Below, one piece after another: positions 23,721 through 33,682 of a stretch of DNA of 64,000 nt. This stretch comes from Climacium dendroides (lineage: Eukaryota > Streptophyta > Bryopsida > Hypnales > Climaciaceae). The translations under genes and the position numbers were made by a program. The notes beneath the pieces are model-generated. The model did not search any database. It worked only from the letters and a program-made list of their open reading frames with translations, and had not been told where the DNA came from. The stretch spans positions 49,742,588 through 49,806,587 of the forward strand of contig OX467082.1 of assembly GCA_950106755.1 (NCBI GenBank). Reading direction: 5' to 3'. Each line of letters starts with the position of its first letter. Within the stretch, counting starts at the first letter, position 1.

Positions 23721-23725
23721 AGGCA

Positions 23726-23870
23726 GCCCATAAAAGGTAGTTATCCCACATGGTTTATGGATAACTAGTGAAAGGCTTCTAGCTTAAGTTCAGGCCACTC
23801 AAATGGCTTGGTATCTTCCTACCATCTAAGTAAAGCCTTTCTTCATTCATTACTTTGTCATACATCAATA
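23726..23870 (+). repeat. Copia D 5' LTR, second part
   Basis: Continues the LTR interrupted at 12,794. It ends CATCAATA, followed at once by the primer site GGTTATGGGCCCA at 23,871-23,883. The two parts sum to 278 bp, equal to the 3' LTR. Confidence 0.9.
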
Positions 23871-23883
23871 GGTTATGGGCCCA

Positions 23884-25215
23884 CGCACTTGGAGTTGCGT
23901 TTGAAGGAGAAGTTCAAATCATTTGGAGGAGATCTTGGAGCTTGGAGGAGCAATCAGCCTTGTGTGTATTTTTCACCTACAAACCATATGGTGTGAGTAA
24001 ATTGTCAAAAACTTGGAGTGCATTTTTAAAAGAAAGGAGTTTTGTTTCTTTTCCTCATTGGCTGGTTTGTGAGGTTTTTGAGTACATTTTGGTGGAGACA
24101 TTGCTTATGGTAGTAATCAAACCTACTAAGGGCTGGTTGCATGCTCCTAGTTTGAGTTTGCACTTAGAAGTGTGCATTGAGAGCCATTTGAGGCTAATTG
24201 TGCACTTGGGTGCATTGTAGAGTGAGATTGTGCCAATTGCACTTTAGTGGGAGTCCTTTGTGGCTGATTTTGCATTTTGGTGCATAGTTGAGTGTGATTG
24301 TGCTTATTGCAATCTAGTGAGAGTCCATTGTAAGTCTTGGAAGCATCATTGGGTTGCTTGAAGTGTTTGCCATCCATTGAGGGCTGATTGGTACCCTTGT
24401 AAGAGAGAGAGGCAAATAATTGGTGGTCATTGTGAACCCAAGAGGGCTGATTTGTGCCCTTGAGAGTGAGTGAGGCAAATTGGTGGACATTGTGAACCCA
24501 AGAGGGCTGATTTGTGCCCTTGAGAGTGAGTGAGGCAAATTGGTGGACATTGTGAACCCAAGAGGGCTGATTTGTGCCCTTGAGAGTGAGTGAGGCAAAT
24601 TGGTGGACATTGTGAATCCAAGAGGGCTGATTTGTGCCCTTGTGAGTGAGTGAGGCCATTTATTGGATTTTGTGAACCTAAGAGGGCTGATTTGGGCCCT
24701 TGTGAGTGAGTGAGCCATTTGGTGGACTTTGTGAACCCAAGAGGGCTGATTTGTGTGCTTGTGAGCCATTGAGAGCCAATTGGAGTTCCTAGGTGGCTTG
24801 GTGATCCAACTAGGGATGTTGGAGGTCATTGTTGTCCTTAGGTACTAATTGTGAGTAGTAGCTTCCATCTAGGGCTGATTGGAAGTCTTGAGCACCTTGG
24901 AGAGTGGAGTACCCTATTTGTGTGGGGAATTGTGAGTTTTCTTGTTGGTTTCAAGTAGAACCAGCCCATGAAGTCCATGTGGTGGCTTTGAGCTCCATTA
25001 GGGTCTGAATTGGTGTGGAGAGGAGGTGATGCACTTGTAGGAGTGTTTTTTTTTGTTGTCCATAGGGTGTGAAGGATCTTTGGAGGTGCTTGGGAGGGCT
25101 GATTGGTGCCATTTCAGCCCAATTGGCTTCCAAGGGATTGTTTGGAGGCTGAATTGAGTTTGTCAACTCTTGAAGACACTTGGGGGGGCTGCCAACAAGT
25201 GGGAGGTGCTCCATC
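23884..25215 (+). other. Copia D untranslated leader
   Basis: About 1.3 kb between primer site and gag start. No plus-strand frame is supported. It contains a 60-bp tandem array, listed separately. The open frames of up to 171 codons on the minus strand at 24,147-24,829 come from the array having a multiple-of-three period and are not genes. Such leaders usually hold packaging and dimerisation signals, but I cannot locate these. Confidence 0.75.
24421..24780 (+). repeat. 60-bp tandem array in the copia D leader, six units
   Basis: Six consecutive units of exactly 60 bp. Each contains 'CCAAGAGGGCTGATTTG', a 'GCCCTTG.GAGTGAGTGAG' part and 'GGTGGACATTGTGAA'. Units 2 and 3 look identical and the flanking ones are slightly diverged, as expected for expansion from the middle. 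Confidence 0.9.
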
Positions 25216-27447
25216 ATGGCATCAAGTGGAGGAGAAGGCGTGCGCATCATTGACAAGTTCAATGGGGAGAACTTTGGCATGTGGAAGTTCAAGATGGAGA
25301 TGATTCTTGCGGAGAAGGACTTGTGGGAGGTGGTGGATGGGAGTGAGGAGCCTCCAAGTGAAGATGCTAATCCAAAGACCAAGAAGGCATTTGAGAGGAA
25401 GGAAAAGAAGGCCTTTGCTCTCATTGCCATCAACCTTGTGGACCGGCAAATTGCACACATTCGCCATTGCAAGGGACCAGCCCAAGCATGGACCACCCTT
25501 TGCAACATCCATGAGACTAAGAGCCTCTCCAACATCCTTTTTCTCCGACGCAAGTTCTTCACTAGCAAGACGCAAAAGGAGGATGACTTGTTGGATCATG
25601 TCAACAAGATCAAGGCCCTTGCGGATGAGTTGGCTTGTTTGGAGGCACCCGTGACGGATGGAGATGTGGTGATGACCTTGTTGGAGAGCTTGCCACCGTC
25701 TTATGAGTTCCTCATCACCGCATTGGAGACAAGGCCTATGAAGGAGTTGACCATGGAGTTTGTGACGGCCCGCTTGATGCATGAGGTGACCAAGCGCAAG
25801 GAGAATGAGTCCCAAGGAGAGGGATTAGCCCTTGTTTCAAGACATGGCAAAGAAGGCAACACCAAGGTCTTCAAGGAGACAAGGACATGCTTCAAGTGTG
25901 GCAAATCAGGCCACATTGCTAGGCATTGCAAGATCAGCCAAGGCAAAGGCAAGGAGAGTGCACACCAAGCCTCCAAAGAGGAGGAGGAGGACTTTGCCTT
26001 TGCCACTCATGGAGGAGGGGAGAAGGCCAATATGTTTATTTGGATAGTGGATTCGGGGGCCACTCAACATATGACCAGCCATCGTGATGCCTTCCACACC
26101 TATCAGCCCATTTCGGGGAAGAAGATTTATTTGGGAGACAATGGTGTGGTGGAGGCCCTTGGCATGGGGCTGATCCTTGTGGAGGTGCAAGTGAAGGGGG
26201 AGACCAAGAGGATTCAGATCCATGAGGCACTCCATGTGCCCAAGTTGCATGCCAACTTGCTTTCGGTGAGCAAATTGTGTTTGGGAGGTTTGAAAGTGCA
26301 TTTCAACATGGTGGGGTGTGTTGTGAGGGCACCAAGTGGAGTTTTGATTGCATCAGCCCCTCGTGAGGGCAATTTGTACCGCCTTCACTTCACCAAGGTG
26401 AATGGGTCTTCTTTGGCATGTGTTGCCCAAGGATCAGCTCATGGAGACCTTGTGGAGCTTTGGCATAGGAGGCTTGGGCACTTGAATGTGAAGAGCATGA
26501 AGAGCCTCCAACACATTGTGAAGGGGTTGAACCTCTCTTCTTGCAAGCATGATTGGAGTTCTAGGGTGTGCAAGGGGTGCATTGAGGGCAAACAAGCAAG
26601 GCAGCCCTTCCCCAAGGATGGGGCAACAAGGGCCAGCAAGCCATTGGAGCTTGTGCATTTCGATGTGTGCGGACCAATGAAGACCACCACCATAGGAGGA
26701 GCAAGGTATTTTTTGACATTTATTGATGATTTCTCTCGCAAGGTGTGGGTGTATATGCTAAAGTGCAAGAGTGAGGTGTTTGGGCGTTTTGAGACTTGGA
26801 AGGCCCTTGTGGAGGCCCAATCTGATTGCAAGGTGAAGGTGCTGCGGTCGGATAATGGTGGGGAGTATGTGTCCAAGGCCTTTGAGGAGTACTTGAAGGC
26901 CCATGGCATTGAGCACCATACATCAGCACCTTACACTCCTCAACAAAACGGCGTAGCGAAGCGTGCAAATCGCACCATTGTGGAGATGGCAAGGTCCATG
27001 ATTCATGCCCAAGGGCTGAAGTTTGAGCTTTGGGGTGAGGCGGTGTCTACAACGGTTTATACAAGGAACCGGTGCCCCACCCAAGCCTTGACAAGCATGA
27101 CACCCCAAGAAGCTTGGAGTGGGATTAGGCCCCATGTATTTCACATGCGCACCTTTGGGTGCATTGCCTATGCCTTGGTTCCAAGTGCCAAGAGGACCAA
27201 GTTGGATGCCAAGGGCATCAAGTGTCTTTTCCTTGGTTATTGTGAGGGAACCAAGGCTTATAGGCTGATGTGTGTGGAGAACAAGGCCATCATCAAGTGT
27301 CGAGATGTGACGTTCATGGAGGATGAAGGTGCTGATCCCAAGTTCTTGGAGATGAGCCCAAGTGGGAGAAGTGGAGGACCAGCCCAAAAGGTGGGCACAA
27401 CTCCAAGAGTGCACATAGAAGATGAAGGAGATGAAGATGAAGAGTAA
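25216..27447 (+). pseudogene. Copia D gag, protease and integrase
   Basis: The start is the ATG at 25,216 (MASSGGEGVR), matching the C, A and B starts; the open frame begins 12 codons earlier at 25,180. Domains: gag, CCHC knuckle (CFKCGKSGHIARHC), protease (WIVDSGATQHM), integrase zinc region and core with 'RSDNGGEY'. Lys replaces the catalytic Glu in 'NGVAKRAN', as in A and B but unlike C. The frame ends at a TAA in the acidic linker, where C reads on. Confidence 0.9.
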
Positions 27448-27818
27448 GGAGAGGAAGTTGAAGACTTGGTGGAGCCCAAGAAGAAGGTGGCCACACCCTA
27501 AGTGAAGAGATCAACAATTCCTTCTCCAAGCACTTCACCAAGGGAGCAAGAGCATGATCAGCCCTTGGGAGAACAAGACCAGCCCCCTTGGAAGAGCAAG
27601 ATCAGCCCATGGAGGAGCCACGCTATCCAACAAGGACCCGCAAGCCCCTTGGAGATTGGTGGCTGAATCACATTCTCCCCCCACAACATGAAGAACAAGC
27701 CAATGTGGCTTTCGTTGGAGATCCATCTTCACTTCGAAAGGTGATGTGTTGGAGAGATTCAAGCAAGTGGGAGTTGGCCATGCAAGAGGAGATACAAGGT
27801 AGCGATGGGTTGGTTGAT
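27448..27818 (+). pseudogene. Copia D linker and start of reverse transcriptase, frameshifted and truncated
   Basis: Recognisable pieces of the linker with Q-P-M-E-E and 'RYPTRTRKPLGDWW' continue in shifted frames to 'KWELAMQEE', the conserved entry to reverse transcriptase. Sequence then jumps to 'GCLMYAM'-equivalent DNA, so the whole catalytic core (YVDD region) is deleted. Copia B was inserted a few bases further on. Confidence 0.8.
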
Positions 27819-27823
27819 GTATG

Positions 27824-28126
27824 TGTTGAAGAAAGTGAGTAGATTGGCATAGAATGTTTGTGGGAGCTCTTAGTATGGGCTGACCTTAGTTGTGTGTTGT
27901 TTGTAGCCAAAGCAATGGGCTATTAGAGAGGGGCAGCCCTCCTAGTGGTGCCTATAGAGAGGGGCAGCCCTCCTAGAGGACCTTTGTCCCATATGGTTAG
28001 TCATGGCACTTAGTCGAAGAGTGGTATAAGAGGGCAGCCCCTAGCATGGGCTTGACACCCCTTTCTCACACATGTTTGTGTTCCCCTTCATTGGAATATA
28101 TTGGCTTGGTTTTCTTTCTCTCAATA
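27824..28126 (+). repeat. Copia B 5' LTR
   Basis: 303 bp from TGTTGAAGAAAG to CTCAATA, with the primer site directly following at 28,127-28,139. It carries the duplicated GAGAGGGGCAGCCCTCCTAG motif. Confidence 0.95.
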
Positions 28127-28139
28127 GGTTATGGGCCCA
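28127..28139 (+). promoter_or_regulatory. Copia B primer-binding site, half-tRNA type
   Basis: GGTTATGGGCCCA, identical to the sites of A, C and D. It is complementary to the anticodon stem-loop of initiator tRNA-Met. Confidence 0.75.
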
Positions 28140-28419
28140 CTCATGTGAGTTGCTATTGGAGGTGAGATCTCATTGGAAGGTGTGTTGGTGGAGCACTATT
28201 GGAGCTTGGAGCAAGTGGAGTTTGGGGTCGTTTGGAGCATTTCTCTTCACCATTTTTGTGAGGTATTTTCTTGTTTTTGAGTCCATTTGTGCTACTTGAG
28301 GGTTGATTGTACTTGTTGAGCACTCAAGAGGGTTGATTTGGTGTTTCATAGCCTTATTGGGAGGTAGGGTTTGGCCCTTTCTCCAAAGGGGGTGATTTGT
28401 GCATTTGGTACATCAATGG

Positions 28420-28840
28420 AGTGATTTGGAGCATTTGAGTGTGCATTGGAGAGGTTTGGACTCATTAGGGTCTGATTCGAGTGTATTGGAGCATTTGAGT
28501 GCACGTAGGAGAGTTTTGGACTCATTAGGGTCTGATTTGAGAATATTGGAGCATTTGAGTGCACCTTGGAGAGTTTTTGACTTATTAGGCTCTGAATTGA
28601 ATAATTTGGAGCCCTGGAGTGTTCATTGGAGTGACTTGGACCACTAGAGTGTGCATTGGTGAGATTTGGAGCACTTGAGTGTGCATTGGAGAGACTTGGA
28701 CCACTTGGGGTCTGATTTGAGTGTTTTGGAGCACTTAAGTGTGCATTGGAGAGATTTCGGCCATTTGGGGTCTAAAGTGAGAATATTGGGCCATTAAGGA
28801 TCTGATTGGAGTGATTTGAGTCACTTAGGCTTCCATTGGA
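28420..28840 (+). repeat. 60-bp periodic repeats in the copia B leader
   Basis: About seven degenerate 60-bp units, each made of two related 30-bp halves ('TTGGAGCATTTGAGTG', 'GGGTCTGATTTGAG'), ending just before the gag ATG at 28,857. Same organisation as in A, minus one 30-bp half unit near 28,640. Confidence 0.85.
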
Positions 28841-28856
28841 GTGGGAGACCTAAACC

Positions 28857-31800
28857 ATGGCCACTAGTGATGGAGATGGCGTGAGGGTCATCGACAAGTT
28901 CAATGGAGACAACTTTGGACTATGGAAGTTCAAAATGGAGATGATCTTGGCCGAAAAGGACTTGTGGGAGATTGTAGAAGGCACGGAGGAGGTACCTACA
29001 TCTGATGCGGATGTGAAAGTCAAGAAGTCCTATGAGAGAAGGGTCAAGAAGGCCTTCTCCATGATTGCTTGCAATCTTGTGGATAGGCAACTTGCACATG
29101 TGCGAGCATGCAAGGGACCCGCGGAAGCATGGAAGGTGCTTTGCAACATCCATGAGACCAAGAGCTTGTCCAACATGCTCTTCATTCGACGCAAATTCTT
29201 CACGTGCAAGATGCAAGAGAACGAGGACATGTTGGACCACATCAACAAGGTGAAGGCGTTGGCAGACCAACTTGCTTGTTTGGAGGTTCCTGTCACGGAT
29301 GGTGACATTGTTATGACTTTGCTTGATAGCTTGCCACCTTCTTATGAGTATCTCATCACGGCGTTGGAGACAAGACCTATGGAGGAGCTCACTCTTGACT
29401 TCATCACGGCAAGGTTGATGCATGAGGTGTCCAAGAGGAAGGAGAATGAGCCCCAAGAAGGAGGGGCAGCACTCTACTCGCGGTATGGCCAAGGGGGGAG
29501 CTCACAACCACACAAGGAGACACGCACATGCTACAATTGTGGTAAGCCCGGCCACCTTGCACGGTTTTGTAGGTTGCCCAAGAAGGAGAGTGTAAACAAG
29601 GCAAGTGTGAAGGAAGTGGAGGAGGACTTTGCATTTGCGGCCAATGAAGGATTTGACAACACCGACATGTTCACATGGATTGTTGACTCGGGCGCAACAC
29701 AACACATGACTTCACATAGGCAAGCATTTCTCACTTATGCTCCCATAAGCAATCGCAAGGTGTACTTGGGGGACAACAACATGGTGGATGCAATTGGCAT
29801 GGGGTGTATCGTGGTGGAGGTAGAGGTGAAGGGTCAAGTGAGGACCATTCACATCCAAGATGCGTTGCATGTGCCCAAGTTGCATGCCAACTTGCTCTCG
29901 GTGAGCAAGTTGGTGTCACAAGATTTGAAGGTGCAATTCAACAACAAGGGGTGCGTTTTGGGTGCACCCAATGGAGAGATGATTGTGACAGCATCAAAAG
30001 AGGGCAATTTGTATCATTTGAGGTTCAAGAGCGTGAATGGCACAAGCAAGGCATGTTTGGCGCAAGGTGCACTCCACCAACACTCATTGGAGCTATGGCA
30101 CAAGAGATTGGGCCACCTCAATGAGAAGAGTGTCAAGAGCCTTCAAAGCATGGTGGGAGGCATGCAAGTGGAGAAGGGCTCTTGCGATTTGAAGTGTGAA
30201 GCTTGCATTGAAGGCAAGCAAGCAAGGCAACCATTTCCAAGCGATGGAGGGACAAGAGCAACCAAGGTGTTGGAGATTGTGCACTCCGATGTGTGTGGCC
30301 CCATGAAGACCACCTCTATGGGTGGTGCAAGGTATTTTTTGACCTTCATTGATGATTTTTCAAGGAAGATATGGGTGTTCATGCTCAAGTGCAAGAGTGA
30401 GGTGTTTGAGAAGTTCAAAGCATGGAAGGCACTTGTGGAAAATGAGTCGGGGCATAAGGTGAAGGTGTTGAGGTCGGATAATGGTGGGGAATACATGTCC
30501 AAGGCCTTGGAGGCTTTTATGAGAGAGCATGGTATTCAACACCAAACTTCAGCCCCTTACACTCCGCAACAAAATGGTGTGGCGAAGCGTGCTAATCGCA
30601 CACTAATGGAGATGGCTCGGTCCATGGTCCATGCCCAAGGCCTCACGTATGATCTTTGGGCGGAGGCGGTATCAAATGCGCCATACACACGCAATAGGTG
30701 CCCTACAAATGCAATAGCTTCGATGACACCACAAGAAGCATGGAGTGGAAAGAGGCCCAACATTGGGCACATGCGCATCTTTGGATGCGTTGCATATGCC
30801 TTGGATTTGAGTCCCAAACGCTCCAAGCTTGATGTCAAGGGCATCAAGTGTTTACTTATGGGATATTGTGAGGGCTCCAAGGCGTATAGACTCATGTGTT
30901 TGGAGACCAAGAAGATCATCAAGAGTCGCGATGTCTCATTTGTAGAAGACAAGCAAGGGGACACCAATGCTTTGGAGATATGTCCAAGTGGGAGCAAGGA
31001 GGAACCAAAGATTGAGGTGGACAAATCTCCAAGCATGCCCAAGGATGATGAGGACCATGATGAGACACCACCGACACCTAAGGAGAAGAGTTGTCCATCT
31101 CCGAGCTCTCCACCAATTGAAGACGAGGAGGAAGATGCCTCCAAGGAGCCAAGATATCCTACGAGGGAGAGGAGGCCGCTTGGAGAATGGTGGAAGAACC
31201 ACATCTTCCCTCAAGAGCAAGTGGAGCATGCCAATGTGGCGTGTGTAGAAGATCCACGCAACATGGGTGAAGCCATGAAGAGCTTGGATGCAAGCAAGTG
31301 GGAGCAAGCTATGAAAGAGGAGTATACTTCACTTATGGCCAAAGGTACATGGGAACTTTCTCCTCTTCCTCGTGATCGTACAAGTGTGGGATGCAAGTGG
31401 GTCTTTTGCACCAAGAAAGATGCATCCGGCAACATTGTGCGTTATAAGGCAAGATTGGTAGCCAAGGGGTATTCACAAGTTGAAGGGGTGGACTTTAATG
31501 AGACTTTTGCTCCCGTGGCCAAGTTTTGCACCATTCGATGCATGGCGAGTATTGGGGCTACCATGGATTTGGAAATGCACCAAATGGATGTCATCACAGC
31601 GTTTCTCAATCCTGGGCTTGAAGAAGTGATCTACATGGACCAGCCTAAGGGCTTTGTCCAAGAAGGCCGTGAGTACCTCAAGTGCAAGCTTAAGAAGGCC
31701 ATCTATGGGTTGAGGCAATCCGGAAGAGCATGGTACATGGATGTGGATGCATTGTTTGTAAGGGAGGGCTACAAAAGGAGTCATGCAGACCACTCTCTCT

Positions 31801-32846
31801 ACATCAAGCAAACAAGTACGTATTTGGTGATTGTGATTGTGTATGTAGATGACTTGATCATCATGACCAACACAATGAGCAAGATGGTGGAAGTGAAGGC
31901 CATGTTGAAGAATCAATATGACATGAGCGACCTTGGTGAGTTACACTATTGTCTTGGAGTGGAGTTCATAAGGAACCGGGCGGCCCGCACCATCACCATG
32001 AGCCAAGGCAAGTACATTGAGGGCGTGTTGAAGCGATTCAATATGGAGGGATGCAAATCCGTTGGTACACCTCTTGATGTAAAGGAGAAGATGCCCAAGC
32101 TCACGGATGAAGAGTATGAAGGTGTAAAGGCTGAAATGCAAGATGTGCCTTACAAAGCTGCGGTGGGGAGCTTGATGTATGCTATGGTGGCCACAAGACC
32201 TGACCTTGCATTTGCCATGAGTGTGGTGAGTCAACACATGGCCAAAAGCGGCCCAAGGCATTGGACAACAGTGAAGAGGGTCATGCGATACCTCCAAGGA
32301 ACTTTGGATGCCAAGTTGGTACTTGGCGGCCAGAGCCTAGCATTAGTGGGTTTTTGTGATGCAGATTGGGCCGGAGATGCAACGGATAGGAGGTCGACCA
32401 CAGGCTATGTGTTTATACTTGGAGGTGGTGCCATTTCATGGAATTCAAAGAAACAACCCACCATTGCATTGTCTACCACCGAGGCGGAGTACATGGCCAT
32501 TAGCCAATGCACAAGAGAGGCCATATGGCTAAGGCAACTCATGAGTGATGTGGGATTGGAGCAAGGGAAGAGCACATGCATCATGTGTGACAATCAAGGC
32601 GCCATTGCCTTGGTGAAGAATCCCATCCATCACTCTCGGAGCAAACACATTGACATACAACACCATTTCATTCGTGAGAAGGTTGAAGAAGATGTGATTG
32701 AGATGAAGTACATTTCCACGGAGCGCATGGTGGCCGATGTGCTTACAAAGGCACTTGGCAAGCCTCGACATGAAGTTCTTCGCAAGGAGATGGGTTTGAC
32801 ATTGTTTGGCAACAAACAAAGTGGGAGTGTTGAAGAAAGTGAGTAG
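28857..32846 (+). CDS. Copia B gag-pol polyprotein (1,329 aa)
   Basis: Same length and domain order as copia A: gag, CCHC knuckle at 225-238, protease DSGA at 277-280, integrase with D478 and D541, reverse transcriptase YVDD at 996-999, RNase H with FCDAD near 1166-1170. Differences from A that I noticed are at about 834, 837, 925, 934, 1019, 1165 and 1180. At 1165 and 1180 B has Gly and Ser, which match the other copias, so A carries the derived residues. Lys again occupies the integrase Glu position 577. With identical LTRs and an open frame this is the most intact copy, yet its integrase should not join DNA ends by itself. Confidence 0.94.
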   Translation: MATSDGDGVRVIDKFNGDNFGLWKFKMEMILAEKDLWEIVEGTEEVPTSDADVKVKKSYERRVKKAFSMIACNLVDRQLAHVRACKGPAEAWKVLCNIHETKSLSNMLFIRRKFFTCKMQENEDMLDHINKVKALADQLACLEVPVTDGDIVMTLLDSLPPSYEYLITALETRPMEELTLDFITARLMHEVSKRKENEPQEGGAALYSRYGQGGSSQPHKETRTCYNCGKPGHLARFCRLPKKESVNKASVKEVEEDFAFAANEGFDNTDMFTWIVDSGATQHMTSHRQAFLTYAPISNRKVYLGDNNMVDAIGMGCIVVEVEVKGQVRTIHIQDALHVPKLHANLLSVSKLVSQDLKVQFNNKGCVLGAPNGEMIVTASKEGNLYHLRFKSVNGTSKACLAQGALHQHSLELWHKRLGHLNEKSVKSLQSMVGGMQVEKGSCDLKCEACIEGKQARQPFPSDGGTRATKVLEIVHSDVCGPMKTTSMGGARYFLTFIDDFSRKIWVFMLKCKSEVFEKFKAWKALVENESGHKVKVLRSDNGGEYMSKALEAFMREHGIQHQTSAPYTPQQNGVAKRANRTLMEMARSMVHAQGLTYDLWAEAVSNAPYTRNRCPTNAIASMTPQEAWSGKRPNIGHMRIFGCVAYALDLSPKRSKLDVKGIKCLLMGYCEGSKAYRLMCLETKKIIKSRDVSFVEDKQGDTNALEICPSGSKEEPKIEVDKSPSMPKDDEDHDETPPTPKEKSCPSPSSPPIEDEEEDASKEPRYPTRERRPLGEWWKNHIFPQEQVEHANVACVEDPRNMGEAMKSLDASKWEQAMKEEYTSLMAKGTWELSPLPRDRTSVGCKWVFCTKKDASGNIVRYKARLVAKGYSQVEGVDFNETFAPVAKFCTIRCMASIGATMDLEMHQMDVITAFLNPGLEEVIYMDQPKGFVQEGREYLKCKLKKAIYGLRQSGRAWYMDVDALFVREGYKRSHADHSLYIKQTSTYLVIVIVYVDDLIIMTNTMSKMVEVKAMLKNQYDMSDLGELHYCLGVEFIRNRAARTITMSQGKYIEGVLKRFNMEGCKSVGTPLDVKEKMPKLTDEEYEGVKAEMQDVPYKAAVGSLMYAMVATRPDLAFAMSVVSQHMAKSGPRHWTTVKRVMRYLQGTLDAKLVLGGQSLALVGFCDADWAGDATDRRSTTGYVFILGGGAISWNSKKQPTIALSTTEAEYMAISQCTREAIWLRQLMSDVGLEQGKSTCIMCDNQGAIALVKNPIHHSRSKHIDIQHHFIREKVEEDVIEMKYISTERMVADVLTKALGKPRHEVLRKEMGLTLFGNKQSGSVEESE

Positions 32847-33130
32847 ATTGGCATAGAATGTTTGTGGGAGCTCTTAGTATGGGCTGACCTTAGTTGTGTG
32901 TTGTTTGTAGCCAAAGCAATGGGCTATTAGAGAGGGGCAGCCCTCCTAGTGGTGCCTATAGAGAGGGGCAGCCCTCCTAGAGGACCTTTGTCCCATATGG
33001 TTAGTCATGGCACTTAGTCGAAGAGTGGTATAAGAGGGCAGCCCCTAGCATGGGCTTGACACCCCTTTCTCACACATGTTTGTGTTCCCCTTCATTGGAA
33101 TATATTGGCTTGGTTTTCTTTCTCTCAATA
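32828..33130 (+). repeat. Copia B 3' LTR
   Basis: 303 bp, no difference from the 5' LTR seen by eye. Its first 19 bases overlap the end of the polyprotein frame. Confidence 0.95.
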
Positions 33131-33135
33131 GTATG

Positions 33136-33354
33136 CCATGGTGTCAACAAGGGCTGATTTGACATTTGTGGATAGGAGATCCACCAACGGCTACATGTTT
33201 ATGCTTGGAATGGATACAATTTCATGGAGTTCAAAGTGGCAGCCCACCATAGTAGAGGAAGTGGTGATTGAGCTCAAGTATGTGCCTACCCAAGCTATGG
33301 TGGCTGATGTGTTCACCAAGGCCCTTGGCAAGCCACAACACCAAAAAACTTGAT
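33136..33354 (+). pseudogene. Copia D reverse transcriptase/RNase H tail, deleted
   Basis: Resumes the D frame after the B insertion. It shows an 'AMVSTRADLTF'-like piece, then directly 'DRRSTNGYMFMLG', then 'WQPTI' joined to 'EEVVIELKYVPTQAMVADV'. Two further internal deletions are therefore visible relative to C, removing the RNase H catalytic blocks. Confidence 0.85.
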
Positions 33355-33399
33355 TGAGAAGATGGGCCATGGAGCCTTTGACCACTCTCAAAGTGGGAG

Positions 33400-33677
33400 T
33401 GTTGAAGATCAAGTACATATTGTTGACTAACATGTACATATTAGTGTTGACCATGTACATTCAGCCCTAGGTGTAGCATTAGACACTAGGTTAGTCTTAG
33501 AGTCCATTGGGTATTGCTCCTAGTCAAAGGCAGCCCATGAAAGGTAGTTATCCCACATGGTTTGTGGATAACTAGTGAAAGGCTTCTAGCTTAAGTTCAG
33601 CCCACTCAAGTGGCTTGGTATCTTCCTACCATCTAAGTAAAGCCTTTCTTCATTCATTACTTTGTCATACATCAATA
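33400..33677 (+). repeat. Copia D 3' LTR
   Basis: 278 bp from TGTTGAAGATCAAG to CATCAATA, followed by the GGATA duplication. It shows the intact form of the site where C entered the 5' LTR. Confidence 0.92.
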
Positions 33678-33682
33678 GGATA

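Larger units (their letters stand above)
27824..33130 (+). mobile_element. Copia element B, full length and very young
   Basis: 5,307-bp plus-strand Ty1/copia element in the deleted body of D, flanked by GTATG (27,819-27,823 and 33,131-33,135). Its two 303-bp LTRs look identical throughout, pointing to a very recent insertion. The polyprotein differs from that of A at only a few residues. Confidence 0.95.
12662..33677 (+). mobile_element. Copia element D, internally deleted, with C and B nested
   Basis: Plus-strand Ty1/copia element flanked by GGATA (12,657-12,661 and 33,678-33,682). Both LTRs are 278 bp once C is removed from the 5' one. Without nested C and B it is about 4.8 kb, shorter than A or C. 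The gag, protease and integrase regions are present, but most of reverse transcriptase and part of RNase H are missing. D is the oldest copia of this nest that still has both ends. Confidence 0.9.

Noticed and set aside
24421..24780. Regular 60-bp repeats as a CRISPR-like array
   Set aside because: There are no unique spacers between short repeats, the whole unit repeats in tandem, and the setting is a plant retrotransposon.
24147..24829. Minus-strand open frames of 170 and 171 codons with repeated 'SPLGFT' segments
   Set aside because: They arise from the 60-bp array in the untranslated leader of copia D, whose period is a multiple of three; no start context or homologue supports them.
17289..33130. 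A 15-kb palindrome made of two near-identical 1,329-codon genes in opposite orientation
   Set aside because: Each copia has its own 5-bp duplication (CCAAG and GTATG) and sits in a different host element, so these are two insertions and not a segmental inversion.
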